Origin: DASUPK01 sp963819715
Lineage (GTDB): Bacteria > Actinomycetota > Thermoleophilia > Solirubrobacterales > 70-9
Length of the DNA: 64,000 nucleotides
Direction: 5' to 3'
Assembly: GCA_963819715.1 (NCBI GenBank)
Contig: CAWFXE010000002.1
Coordinates: forward strand, 434,001 to 498,000
Numbering within the stretch: the first letter of the stretch is position 1; each line of letters opens with the position of its first letter. The notes under the pieces were generated by a model, which worked only from the letters and a program-made list of their open reading frames with translations, was not told where the DNA came from and made no database searches. Below, one piece after another: positions 32,774-44,519 of the stretch. Both the position numbers and the translations under genes were made by a program.

Positions 32774-35008
32774 CTAAGCCGTGTCCGGGACACCGGCTGA
32801 GGCAAGGAGGCCCCGAAGGTTGTGGGTCGTGCAGGCAGCGGGATTCAACCCACCGTTGATCTGGAAGACGTAGACGTCGTCGTTCTGCTCCACCTTCTTG
32901 CCGCCCGCCAGGAAGGTCCAGACGGCCTCGACGGGAGTGAGCGATTGTGTTCGCTGGTCGGGGCCGACCACGGAGTAGTCGTACGCGCCGTCATTGAGGG
33001 CCTGGATCCACTCCTGGCACTGCTGAGCTGAGATTGGAGTCGCCTGGTCCTTCTGCACGGCCTCGCTGGCAATCGGCAGGTACGCCCCATGCGGGCCGTG
33101 CTTCGCCACGTACTGGACGTGGTTGGAGAGATCGTCGCCGTAGAAGACGTACTGCTTGAAGCCCGGGCGGCCGCCGACCACGGCGATCCGCGAGTCGTGC
33201 AGGTTGGCCCGGTTGAACCAGGCGAGCGCGGCCTTCATGCCCACCGGGAAGTCGTGGGGCGCCGTGGAGGCCTGGTAGCGGTCCTTGACGTAGTCGTCCG
33301 ACTTCGGCCAGCCGATCGCCACGACCAGTGCGAGGGCAAGCAGGCCGCCCATGGCCACCATCCCTCCCGAGGCGCCTCGCTGGCGGGCCAGCACCAATCC
33401 GACCGGGACGACGACCAGGAAGAAGGCCAGGCCGATCGCGCCCAGCAGGAAGTGGCGGGTCCACAGGTGGCCGTGCAGATCCCAGACCGGGACGGCCTGA
33501 ACGAGCAGGAGCACGACGAGCGTCCCGAGCAGCCATGGCTGGAGGCGCGGCTTCAGCAATCCGGCGTCAACGCCCAGCAGCATCGCCCCCAGCGCGATGG
33601 CGGGCGACGCGTAGCGCAGGTTGGTGGTGAAGGCCGTCGGATCCCCCTCCGGGCCGGCCGCGGTCAGCGGCGTGACGAGGTAGGCCAGGCCGCTGAGCAG
33701 GGCGACGATGCCGAGCATCCGGATCATCGGCGTCCGGCCGCGGAACATCGCGAGCAGGAAACCGCCGATCACCACGATCAGGACGAGGGGCCAGAGATCT
33801 CCGAAGCTGTCATGGAGTCCGGGGATGAGGTGATGGCGGATCACCCCGCCGTCGGGCGGCAGCAGGTAATGCGCGACGTTGGCGGGGTGGCGGATGTTGA
33901 TGTCGAGCTGGTCGGGCCCCGTCAGCGGTCCCGCCTTGATCCAGGGCAGCGGGTTGCCGGCGTTGACCAGGTTCCGCGCGAACCAGAAGCCGCCGGTGAC
34001 CAGCGAGCTCAGGACCCAGATCCAGGTGGCCCGCCAGCGATAGCCGGCGCTGACCGCGATCACGCCGAGGGTCAGCAGCCCGAACGGCGCGAGCAGATTG
34101 AGCTTGGTCCCGAGCGCTAGTCCGGCGGCGAGGCCGGCGACCATGAGCGCGCCGTTCGACAGACCAGCCTCCAGCGGCGGACCTCCCGAGTGCAGCGTCC
34201 GCGCCGAGCCGGCAGCGGCGCGCCTCTGGGCGTCAGCGTTGACGAGGATCGCCGCCGCGGCCAGGAAGAAGAACAACCCCATCGTGTCGTTCTTGGCGTC
34301 CCCCGGCTGGTAGAGCAGGAGCATGTTGGCGTCGAGGACCAGCGCCATCGCCAGTACGGCAATAGGCCCGCCGCCGTAGACCCGCGCGAAGGCCCAGGCG
34401 GCCAGCAGGCAGAGGGCCGCCCAGCCGATGTTGAGCAGCGGCGAGAGGAAGTCGTTGCCGAGGAAGAGGATCCCTGCCGAATGGAGCAGTTCGGAGTTCT
34501 GCGGGTAGAACCAGACGGTCAGGTTGAGGACCTCGGTGAAGTGCAACGCCCCGACCTGGTGGTCCTGGACGAAGCGAGCGGCGAACGGCGCGTTCTGCCA
34601 GGTGGTGTTGGGCAGGTACATGCCGATGTCGAGGCCCGTCTGGGTCGGCATCGCCCAGTGGGCGATGACCAGGACGGCGGCGGCCACTGCCAGAGCGAGC
34701 GCGTACGTGGCGACCGCGGGCGAGGGCAGCGATGGCCCGTCCCCCGGCTCTCGCAGCGCCATCCCGATCCCAACGCCGGCGATCAGCGCCGCCAAAAGCA
34801 CCCACCCCGGCCGGTAGAGGCCGACGACCCCGACCAGCTCCAGGATCACGACCAACAGGGAGAGGCCAAGGACGATCTCGGCCAGCCGGGCCGAGGCCCC
34901 CGACCAGCCGGGGAGGAAGCGCCCGCGCATGCCGACCGCCGCGAATCCCATCGCCGCGGCGACGGCGATCAGCTCGATCGAGCCCGCGAGGTAGTGGCCG
35001 AAGCTCAT
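32774..35008 (-). CDS. GT-C-like membrane protein, paralogue B, degenerate first-loop motif
   Basis: A 744-residue paralogue with the same helices and end domain (YGDDLSNHVQYVAKHGPHG, NDGAYDYSVVGP, QQCQEW, PAAC). Where A, C and D read D-[TS]-[TL]-W-Y-H, this one reads NTTWQN: Asn134 replaces the Asp and Gln138-Asn139 replace Tyr-His. The neighbouring WFYPQNSELLH, QPGDAKND and GLAAGLALGTKLN are intact, so only the putative active site has changed. It may be a non-catalytic partner. The frame is open to 35128, but the ATG at 35008 overlaps the upstream stop (ATGA) and gives the paralogue N-terminus. Confidence 0.8.
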   Translation of the reverse strand: MSFGHYLAGSIELIAVAAAMGFAAVGMRGRFLPGWSGASARLAEIVLGLSLLVVILELVGVVGLYRPGWVLLAALIAGVGIGMALREPGDGPSLPSPAVATYALALAVAAAVLVIAHWAMPTQTGLDIGMYLPNTTWQNAPFAARFVQDHQVGALHFTEVLNLTVWFYPQNSELLHSAGILFLGNDFLSPLLNIGWAALCLLAAWAFARVYGGGPIAVLAMALVLDANMLLLYQPGDAKNDTMGLFFFLAAAAILVNADAQRRAAAGSARTLHSGGPPLEAGLSNGALMVAGLAAGLALGTKLNLLAPFGLLTLGVIAVSAGYRWRATWIWVLSSLVTGGFWFARNLVNAGNPLPWIKAGPLTGPDQLDINIRHPANVAHYLLPPDGGVIRHHLIPGLHDSFGDLWPLVLIVVIGGFLLAMFRGRTPMIRMLGIVALLSGLAYLVTPLTAAGPEGDPTAFTTNLRYASPAIALGAMLLGVDAGLLKPRLQPWLLGTLVVLLLVQAVPVWDLHGHLWTRHFLLGAIGLAFFLVVVPVGLVLARQRGASGGMVAMGGLLALALVVAIGWPKSDDYVKDRYQASTAPHDFPVGMKAALAWFNRANLHDSRIAVVGGRPGFKQYVFYGDDLSNHVQYVAKHGPHGAYLPIASEAVQKDQATPISAQQCQEWIQALNDGAYDYSVVGPDQRTQSLTPVEAVWTFLAGGKKVEQNDDVYVFQINGGLNPAACTTHNLRGLLASAGVPDTA

Positions 35009-37233
35009 GTGTGCGCCCTGGCCCCCAGCTCCGCGCAGGCCGCCGGATCGAGGGGCCCGGTGATCCTGTAGACGGCGGCCGGTCCGGTCTGAATCTTGGT
35101 CTCCACGTTCTTGTCGGTCTGCGTCCAAAGGGCCTCGGGCGGAGCGCTGACCTCGAGCGCGCCGATCTTCGGCGTGGTGACGATGTAGTCGTAGCCGCCC
35201 TCGTTGACGGCGCGCCGCCAGGCCGCGCAGCTCACAATCGGCCTGAAGGTGCCTCGATTGAGCTCCTGCCCGACGTACTGGACGTGGTTGGAAAGGTCAT
35301 TCCCGTAGAAGAAGTATTGGCCGAAGGCCGACGCCCGTCCCACGACGCCGATGCGCGAATCCTTGGCCTGGCGTCCCCAGTCCTGAAGCGGCTGCCATTC
35401 AGGCGTCGAGCGAAAGCCGCCCTCGAGCGGAGGCCTGGACGCCGTCACGTAGCGATGGCCGAGGTAGTAGTCCTCGCGAACGCGCCCGAGCGCGACAGCC
35501 GTGATCGCCATCACGAGCCCGAAGACGGCAAGGGCGACCACCGGGACTCGCCGGCGCGCCCCCGCTACGAGCAAGGCCGGGACGCCGACGATCAGGAACG
35601 CCAGGGCAACTGACGCCAGGTGGTGCTTGAACTCCCAATTCGACTGGGTGACAGTGCCCTGGATCAAGAGCACTGCGAAGAGCCCGATCAGGATCCACGG
35701 TCGGTTTCCGTGGCGGAACCACGGGATCAGCGGCAGCAGCAGGAAGCCGACGATCAGCACCGGCGCGACGTAGCGCAGGTTCGCGTCGAAGCCGGCCGCG
35801 TCGCCGAGGCTGCCCGAGGCGGTCAGAGGCGTGAAGACATAGGCGATCCCCGCGACCATTCCGGTCACGGCGAGGATCCGCATCAGGGCGCTGCCGCCCC
35901 GGAAGAACGCCCAGACGAGGGCGACGACCACGACGGCGAGGATCACGGGCCAGAGTGGCCCGAGGCGGTCGTGGAGGACCGGGAACAGCTTGTCGTGCCA
36001 GACGCGCGGATCGTTGTAGTACTCGCTGAGCGAGTGAGGCTGCCGCGGATAGAGCGCGAGCTGGTCCGGGCCGGGCAGGTGGATGGGCCCGAGCTTGTGG
36101 ATCTGCGGGAACGGGTTGAGGGCCTCGACGAAGTTCCGCCCGTACCAGAAGCCGCAGGTGATCACCATTCCGCCAAGCCAGATCCCGAGGGCACGGAGCC
36201 AGTGGCGGCGGCCGCCGAGGACCGCGACCCCCACAGTCAGCGCCGCGAGCGTCGCCAGCAGTGTGACCTTGGTGCCGACCCCGAGGCCGGCTGCGAGCCC
36301 CGCCATGAAGAGCGGCCCGGCGCCCACGGTCGCCAGTGCGTGCGGGTCGCCCTCGACCGGGACGTCCTCGATCACGCCGGGTTCGAGCTCGCCTTCGGGA
36401 GTCGCGTTCCAGGTCTTCTCCCTCGGCCCGAAGCTGGCGTGCGCCGTGGCCGCGCCGTCCACGAGGAAGGCGATCGCGGCCATCAGGAAGAACAACCCCG
36501 CCACGTCATTGGGACCCTGCCCTGCCTGGGAGCCGACCAGCATCTCCGAGTCGAGAACCACGGCGGCGCCGAGAACCGTCACACCGCCGATCGCGTAGGG
36601 CCGTCCCACGCACCAAGCGGCGAGCAGGCAGAGCGCGACCCACATCAGGTTCATCAGCGGGGAGAGGAAGTCCGTCTTCAGGAAGACGATCCCGAGCCCG
36701 TGGATCAGCTCCGAGTTCTGGGGGTAGAACCAGGCCGCCAGCTTGAGCGGATCGGTGAAGTGAAGCGGCCCGACGTGGCCTGTCTGCGCGAACCGGGCCG
36801 AGAAGGACATGTGGTACCAGGTGGTGTCCTGGTAGTACATCCCCTGGTCCACGGCCTGCCCCGTCGGGTGCGCCCAGTGGATGACGACGAGGGCCGCCGC
36901 CGCGATGCCGATCCCGACCATGATCCAGCTGGAGCGGGCCTCGGGCGTCTCGGCGGCTTCGGGCAGGCCCCGGGAGCGAGCCCAGAAGGTGGTCCCCAGT
37001 CCAGCCGCCACGAAGCCGATCAGCAGCGGCACCTCCTTGAACAGCCCGAGCACGCCCAGGAGCTCAGCGACCAGAATCAGCATCGAGATCCCGATCACGA
37101 TCTCCGCGAGGCGCGCCAGCGCCCCCGTCCAGGCGGGCGCGAGCAGGGCTCGCAGGTGGTAGGCGCCAACACCGAGGGCGGTGATGATCACCGCCAGCTC
37201 AGCCGCGCCGAGCAGGTACCGGCCTGTACTCAT
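35005..37233 (-). CDS. GT-C-like membrane glycosyltransferase, paralogue A
   Basis: The first gene of the array, 742 residues. N-terminal membrane helices (7-85) precede the loop motif QDTTWYHMSFSARFAQTG with Asp136, then LHFTDPLKLAAWFYPQNSELIH. QAGQGPND, GLAAGLGVGTKVT, NPFPQ, FTPLTASGS and NLRYVAP follow. The end domain has YGNDLSNHVQYVGQ, NEGGYDYIVTTP and cysteines in SCAAW and PAAC. It is most like GT-C/PMT-type enzymes, but I cannot name a family. The 106-nt gap upstream (37234-37339) probably carries the operon promoter; I see no clear elements. Confidence 0.8.
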   Translation of the reverse strand: MSTGRYLLGAAELAVIITALGVGAYHLRALLAPAWTGALARLAEIVIGISMLILVAELLGVLGLFKEVPLLIGFVAAGLGTTFWARSRGLPEAAETPEARSSWIMVGIGIAAAALVVIHWAHPTGQAVDQGMYYQDTTWYHMSFSARFAQTGHVGPLHFTDPLKLAAWFYPQNSELIHGLGIVFLKTDFLSPLMNLMWVALCLLAAWCVGRPYAIGGVTVLGAAVVLDSEMLVGSQAGQGPNDVAGLFFLMAAIAFLVDGAATAHASFGPREKTWNATPEGELEPGVIEDVPVEGDPHALATVGAGPLFMAGLAAGLGVGTKVTLLATLAALTVGVAVLGGRRHWLRALGIWLGGMVITCGFWYGRNFVEALNPFPQIHKLGPIHLPGPDQLALYPRQPHSLSEYYNDPRVWHDKLFPVLHDRLGPLWPVILAVVVVALVWAFFRGGSALMRILAVTGMVAGIAYVFTPLTASGSLGDAAGFDANLRYVAPVLIVGFLLLPLIPWFRHGNRPWILIGLFAVLLIQGTVTQSNWEFKHHLASVALAFLIVGVPALLVAGARRRVPVVALAVFGLVMAITAVALGRVREDYYLGHRYVTASRPPLEGGFRSTPEWQPLQDWGRQAKDSRIGVVGRASAFGQYFFYGNDLSNHVQYVGQELNRGTFRPIVSCAAWRRAVNEGGYDYIVTTPKIGALEVSAPPEALWTQTDKNVETKIQTGPAAVYRITGPLDPAACAELGARAHT

Positions 37234-37339
37234 CGGCTCATCGGCTCAATTCACACAAAACGCGCACAGCCCAATGCCGCACGCGCGAAGGCGCGGATGA
37301 TATCCGCGGGGCTTAACCCGGGTTCAGCGGCTCAGCCGA

Positions 37340-37684
37340 TTACTGGCCGAGCTTGACGGCGTAGGCGTGCTCGCCCGGCCTGACCATGCCCAGGCGCCTC
37401 GCCTCGCGCTCGAGGGAGGCCGGGCTGGAGGCGTCGCGGAGCTGCTGGGTGAGCTCGACCTTCTCCTGCTTCAGCTGGGTCAGCTGCTGCTCTGAGGATT
37501 TGGATCCCTGCCAGGCCTCCAGCAGATTCACCATGGGGTTGAGGTAGGAGACGAGCACCCCGAAGAGAACGAGCACGAGGGCGATGCGGCCGACGCGGTC
37601 CCAGCGAATCCGGCTGGGGCCGACGCGCCTCTGAACCCGCCGGCGCGGGGCGCGTCTTGACGCCGCATATGCCCTGCTGCTCAT
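37340..37684 (-). CDS. FtsB/DivIC-like septum formation protein
   Basis: A 114-residue bitopic protein. A basic cytoplasmic N-terminus (RRAPRRRVQRR) leads to one membrane helix (about 31-46, IALVLVLFGVLVSYL). An extracytoplasmic coiled coil (SEQQLTQLKQEKVELTQQL) and the conserved end LEREARRLGMVRPGE follow. This is the FtsB/DivIC layout; the protein bridges FtsL and FtsQ in the divisome. It lies 39 nt after enolase in the same direction, the actinobacterial eno-ftsB order. The ORF in another frame here is a shadow. Confidence 0.93.
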   Translation of the reverse strand: MSSRAYAASRRAPRRRVQRRVGPSRIRWDRVGRIALVLVLFGVLVSYLNPMVNLLEAWQGSKSSEQQLTQLKQEKVELTQQLRDASSPASLEREARRLGMVRPGEHAYAVKLGQ

Positions 37685-37723
37685 GCCTGGTGATTCGACC
37701 GACAGGCACGAATGTCCTTCCGC

Positions 37724-39028
37724 CTAGCGCTCGAAAATCGAGTCGCCGGGGAACCTGGCGCGGTCGCCCAGCTCCTCCTCGATCCGGAGCAAGCGGTTGT
37801 ACTTGGCGACGCGGTCCGAGCGCGAGGGCGCGCCGGTCTTGATCTGGCCGGAACGGGTGCCCACCGCCAGGTCGGCGATGGTCGTGTCCTCGGTCTCGCC
37901 CGAGCGGTGGGAGATCACTGTCGTGTAGCCCGCGTCGCGGGCGACCTGGATCGCATCCAGCGTCTCGGTCAGGGTGCCGATCTGGTTGACCTTGATCAGG
38001 ATCGAGTTGGCGACCCCCATCTCGATCCCGCGCCGCAGGCGCTCCGGGTTGGTGACGAAGAGGTCGTCGCCGACCAGCTGGCAGAGGCCGCCGATCTTCT
38101 CGGTCAGCGCCTTCCAGCCGTCCCAGTCCTCCTCGTCCATGCCGTCCTCGATCGAGACGATCGGGAAGCGCTGGCGCACGTCGTGCCAGTAGTCGGCCAT
38201 CTCCTCGGGCGTGAGGCTGCGCCCCTCGTGCTCGAGGACGTACTTGCCATCTTCGTAGATCTCGCTGGTCGCGGGGTCGAGCGCGATCATCACGTCCTCT
38301 CCGGGCGCGTAGCCGGCGTCCTCGATCGCAGCGATCAGGAAGTCCAGGGCGGCCCCGTTAGAGGGCAAATCCGGGGCGAAGCCCCCCTCGTCGCCGCCGC
38401 CCGTCGAGAGGCCCTTCTTGCTCAGGGTCCCCTTGAGCGCGTGGTAGACCTCGGCGCCGATCCGCAGGCACTCGCTGAAGGTCTCGGCGCCCGCGGGCAT
38501 GACCATGAACTCCTGGAAGTCGACCGAGTTGTCGGCGTGCGCCCCCCCGTTGAGCACGTTCATCATCGGGACGGGCAACAGATCGGCTGGGCCTGCGTCC
38601 TGCGCTCCGGTGGCTGCGTACAGCTCCGCGAAGTAGTCGTAGAGGGTCTGCCCCGTATCCGCCGCGGCCGCCCTGGCCGTTGCCAGCGAAGCGCCGAGGA
38701 TCGCGTTCGCGCCGAGACGACCCTTGTTGGGCGTGCCGTCGAGCTCGATCATCGTCCGGTCCAGAGCGGACTGCTCGGCGGCCCTGGCGCCCTGAAGCGC
38801 CCCGGCGATCTCACCATTGACATGCGACACCGCCTTGGTCACGGCCTTGCCGCCGTAGGCGTCGCCGCCGTCGCGGAGCTCCACCGCCTCGAACTCGCCC
38901 GTGGAGGCCCCCGACGGGACGATCGCCAGACCGCGGGCGCCGGAATTGAGCGCGACCTCGACCTCGACCGTCGGGTTGCCCCGCGAGTCGAGCACCTGCC
39001 TGCCGTGGACACTCTCGATCGTCGACAT
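37724..39028 (-). CDS. eno: Enolase
   Basis: Phosphopyruvate hydratase of glycolysis, 434 residues. The N-terminal GRQVLDSRGNPTVEVEV, the mobile loop PSGASTG, the metal-ligand region LNGGAHADN with FMVMPAGA, ALDPATSEIY, and the signature LIKVNQIGTLTET with SHRSGETEDT are all intact. The frame is open to 39247, overlapping mazG; the ATG at 39028 gives the standard MSTIESVHGRQ start. There is no ribosome site, but TAGCGT lies 10 nt upstream, suggesting a leaderless mRNA starting at the ATG. Confidence 0.98.
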   Translation of the reverse strand: MSTIESVHGRQVLDSRGNPTVEVEVALNSGARGLAIVPSGASTGEFEAVELRDGGDAYGGKAVTKAVSHVNGEIAGALQGARAAEQSALDRTMIELDGTPNKGRLGANAILGASLATARAAAADTGQTLYDYFAELYAATGAQDAGPADLLPVPMMNVLNGGAHADNSVDFQEFMVMPAGAETFSECLRIGAEVYHALKGTLSKKGLSTGGGDEGGFAPDLPSNGAALDFLIAAIEDAGYAPGEDVMIALDPATSEIYEDGKYVLEHEGRSLTPEEMADYWHDVRQRFPIVSIEDGMDEEDWDGWKALTEKIGGLCQLVGDDLFVTNPERLRRGIEMGVANSILIKVNQIGTLTETLDAIQVARDAGYTTVISHRSGETEDTTIADLAVGTRSGQIKTGAPSRSDRVAKYNRLLRIEEELGDRARFPGDSIFER

Positions 39029-39038
39029 CGGGAGCGAA

Positions 39039-39044
39039 ACGCTA
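39039..39044 (-). promoter_or_regulatory. Candidate -10 element of enolase
   Basis: TAGCGT on the minus strand, ending 10 nt before the enolase ATG and overlapping the mazG stop codon. One of several TANNNT hexamers placed for leaderless transcription. Confidence 0.4.
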
Positions 39045-39689
39045 TTCGACCAGGCGCCGGGCCGTCTGCCGCAGCGCCAGCTCCGGGTCGACCCCCAGCC
39101 GCCGCGAGGCCGCGACGGCCTCCAGCAGCAGCGTGCCGACCAGATGCTCGGCCTCCTCGCGTGTTGCCGGATCGGACGCCGGGCCGCCGGGCTTGTCGCT
39201 TGACGAAACGGGTTGCTCCTCGGCTTTGCCTCGCAGCACCCTCGCATCTCCCTCAGGATCGATCCGGCGAAGCACCTTGCGCGCGTAGAACAGCGCCGGC
39301 AGGTTCTCGGGCAGCTCCGAGGGCTCCCCGCTCGACCCCTCGACCTCGCGCTTGATCTCCTCCCACTGAGCGAGCACCTCGCCCGCCGTCTCCAGATCCT
39401 TTTCGCCGTACACGTGAGGGTGACGCCTGATCAGCTTGGCGGCGCAGGCCTCGGCGACCGCCGCGAGATCGCCCTCCCCACGCTCCTCGAGCAGCAGCGA
39501 CAGGAACATCACCTGGAAGAGGACGTCCCCGAGCTCATCGACCATTGCCTCGGTGTCGTCGCGGCTGGCCGCATCGGCCAGCTCGTAGGCCTCCTCGACG
39601 GTGTGCGGAACGATCGACCGGGCGTCCTGCTCGCGGTCCCAGGGACACTCACGGCGCAGGCGACGGGTGACCTCGTCGAGGTGCCTCAG
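39042..39689 (-). CDS. mazG: MazG nucleoside triphosphate pyrophosphohydrolase
   Basis: A MazG hydrolase that removes aberrant or damaged NTPs. The first MazG domain is complete: RRECPWDREQ, then the metal motif EEAYEL...DELGDVLFQV, and HPHVYGE. The second domain is shortened and has lost its acidic metal residues (HLVGTLLLEAVAASRRLGVDPELALRQ). No ATG, GTG or TTG lies near the expected N-terminus. A CTG at 39687-39689 has AGGAG about 12 nt upstream and gives a normal start (LRHLDEVTRRL), so I use it. Longer in-frame starts would read far into the upstream foldase gene. Confidence 0.88.
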   Translation of the reverse strand: MRHLDEVTRRLRRECPWDREQDARSIVPHTVEEAYELADAASRDDTEAMVDELGDVLFQVMFLSLLLEERGEGDLAAVAEACAAKLIRRHPHVYGEKDLETAGEVLAQWEEIKREVEGSSGEPSELPENLPALFYARKVLRRIDPEGDARVLRGKAEEQPVSSSDKPGGPASDPATREEAEHLVGTLLLEAVAASRRLGVDPELALRQTARRLVE

Positions 39690-39708
39690 AGCCTCGATGT
39701 ACTCCTGA

Positions 39709-41088
39709 TCAGCCGCCGGTAAGACCCGAGAGGCCGCTGGGCGCCGCCGGCGCGGCAGTCGCGGCGCCCGCAGGATGCGGTCCCTGGGGCGAACCGCCGG
39801 CTGTCGCGACGAAGGGCTTGATGGAGCCGGGGGCGGCGGGGGCTGGGCCGGTGCCGGTGCACTGCAGCTGGCCACTGGTGCTGGGAGCGCCCTGAGCTGC
39901 CTGGGCCTCCTGGCAGGAGGCGAACACCGGAGCGGGGCATCCCTCTGACGACTGGCCGGTCTGCGAGGGCGCCAGCTTCGATGGGTCGCAGGTCGGGCCG
40001 CCACCGTTGAAGTTGTCGCAGCCGATCACCAGGTAGTCGCTGCCGCACTGCGTGAGGTTGGTCCAGTAGTCGCGGAAGTGGGTGCCGAAGGCGGTCAGGG
40101 CGTCCTGCTGCCGCTGGGTCTTGATGGTCTGCTTGATCTGGTCGCTGACCTTCCCGGACGGACCGCCGCTCGCCGCCGTGGCGGTGTCGTCGAAGCCCTG
40201 GACCTGCTCCGGGGTGGCGCTCTTGACCTCGAAGACGAAGTTGCCGGTGGAGGTGTGGACGGGGCCCTGGATCTCGTTGAGCGGCGCTTTGAAGATGTCG
40301 TCGTCCAGCGGCTGCTGGAAGGAGCCCGGCTGGACGTCGGCGCGCAGGCCGCCCTTGTCCTTCGAGGTCGGGTCGGTCGAGTACTGCGCCGCGACCTTCT
40401 TCCAGTTGGCGTCCGAGTCGTCGGTGCGAAGCGCCTGGTAGGCGAGGTTGATCTGGTGCGCGTCGTTGTTCTGGACGATCCGGATCGTGCGCTTGGCCGG
40501 CTGAGTGAACTGGCTCTTGTTGGCGTCGTAGTACTTCCGCGCGTCGTCGGTTGACACGTCCCCGACACTGCTCTGAATCTGGTCCTGAATCTTGTTCTGA
40601 AGCAGCTGGAGCCTTGCGCGCTCCAGGACGTCAGCCTCGGTGAGGCCGGCCTGGTCCCGCGCCTTCACGTACTCCGCCTGAGTCTTGAACTGGGACTTGA
40701 TCTGCTGGTAGGAGTGCTGGACCTCGGTGTCGGTGAGGTCGATGCCCTGCCTGTTGCCCTGACCGACGATCCAGGCGATCTGGAGGGCGGTCTGCATGGC
40801 CTGGTCCTTGATCTGCTTGTACTGCGGGTCGCTCGGCTGCGGAACGGTCTGGACCCCGGTCTGCTTGGCCGTCTGCAGGAGGAAACGGTCGAAGTTCGTC
40901 TTCGAGATGTGCCCGTCCTGCACCAGACCGGGGACGTCGATATTCGCGTCGTCGATCACGGCGACGTCGTCCGAGGGAACGCTCGGATGGCCGACGCCCA
41001 CCGCGGCGGCGACGATGGCGACGGTGAGCACGAGGGTCGCGCCGAACAGGATCGCCAGATTGCGCTTCGAGAAGAAACCCGTCTTCAC
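39709..41088 (-). CDS. Membrane-anchored parvulin-type foldase (SurA/PrsA-like)
   Basis: A 459-residue extracytoplasmic chaperone. One membrane anchor (about 11-32) is followed by a SurA-N-like helical domain (YQQIKSQFKTQAEYVKARDQAGLTEADVLERA). A divergent parvulin peptidyl-prolyl isomerase domain comes next (ANWKKVAAQYSTDPTSKDKGGLRADVQPGSF...IQGPVHTSTGNFVFEV). The last 120 residues are Pro/Ala-rich with six cysteines (QCGSDYLVIGCDN, TCDPS, EGCPAP, ASCQEA, LQCTG), possibly disulfide-bonded. The GTG at 41088 is used; the frame is open to 41232. It sits between mfd and mazG. Confidence 0.88.
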   Translation of the reverse strand: MKTGFFSKRNLAILFGATLVLTVAIVAAAVGVGHPSVPSDDVAVIDDANIDVPGLVQDGHISKTNFDRFLLQTAKQTGVQTVPQPSDPQYKQIKDQAMQTALQIAWIVGQGNRQGIDLTDTEVQHSYQQIKSQFKTQAEYVKARDQAGLTEADVLERARLQLLQNKIQDQIQSSVGDVSTDDARKYYDANKSQFTQPAKRTIRIVQNNDAHQINLAYQALRTDDSDANWKKVAAQYSTDPTSKDKGGLRADVQPGSFQQPLDDDIFKAPLNEIQGPVHTSTGNFVFEVKSATPEQVQGFDDTATAASGGPSGKVSDQIKQTIKTQRQQDALTAFGTHFRDYWTNLTQCGSDYLVIGCDNFNGGGPTCDPSKLAPSQTGQSSEGCPAPVFASCQEAQAAQGAPSTSGQLQCTGTGPAPAAPGSIKPFVATAGGSPQGPHPAGAATAAPAAPSGLSGLTGG

Positions 41089-41114
41089 AGGGGCGGCAGC
41101 ATAACCGGCATGAC

Positions 41115-44408
<3,294 letters not shown>

Positions 44409-44428
44409 GATTTGGGGCACGACGAACG

Positions 44429-44471
44429 CCCGGATCGACGATCCGGGTCATCTGTCCGGGCACGGGCCCGG
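44429..44471 (-). terminator. Double hairpin between the MFS gene and mfd
   Basis: Two stems are adjacent: CCCGGATC/GATCCGGG (44429-44447, 8 bp, loop GAC) and CCGGGC/GCCCGG (44456-44471, 6 bp). They lie 49-91 nt after the MFS stop and 21 nt before mfd. No T-run. They could separate the MFS operon from mfd. Confidence 0.45.
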
Positions 44472-44519
44472 CCTCTTTCGAGCTTACCGAGCGGGGTCAG
44501 CCGCCCCGTGAAGGCACGG

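Noticed and set aside
35620..37356. A 578-residue plus-strand ORF, and similar long ORFs at 28155-29624, 30773-31786 and 33089-34120
   Set aside because: All are antisense shadows of the four membrane paralogues, rich in Arg, Glu, Asp and Pro, with no domain.
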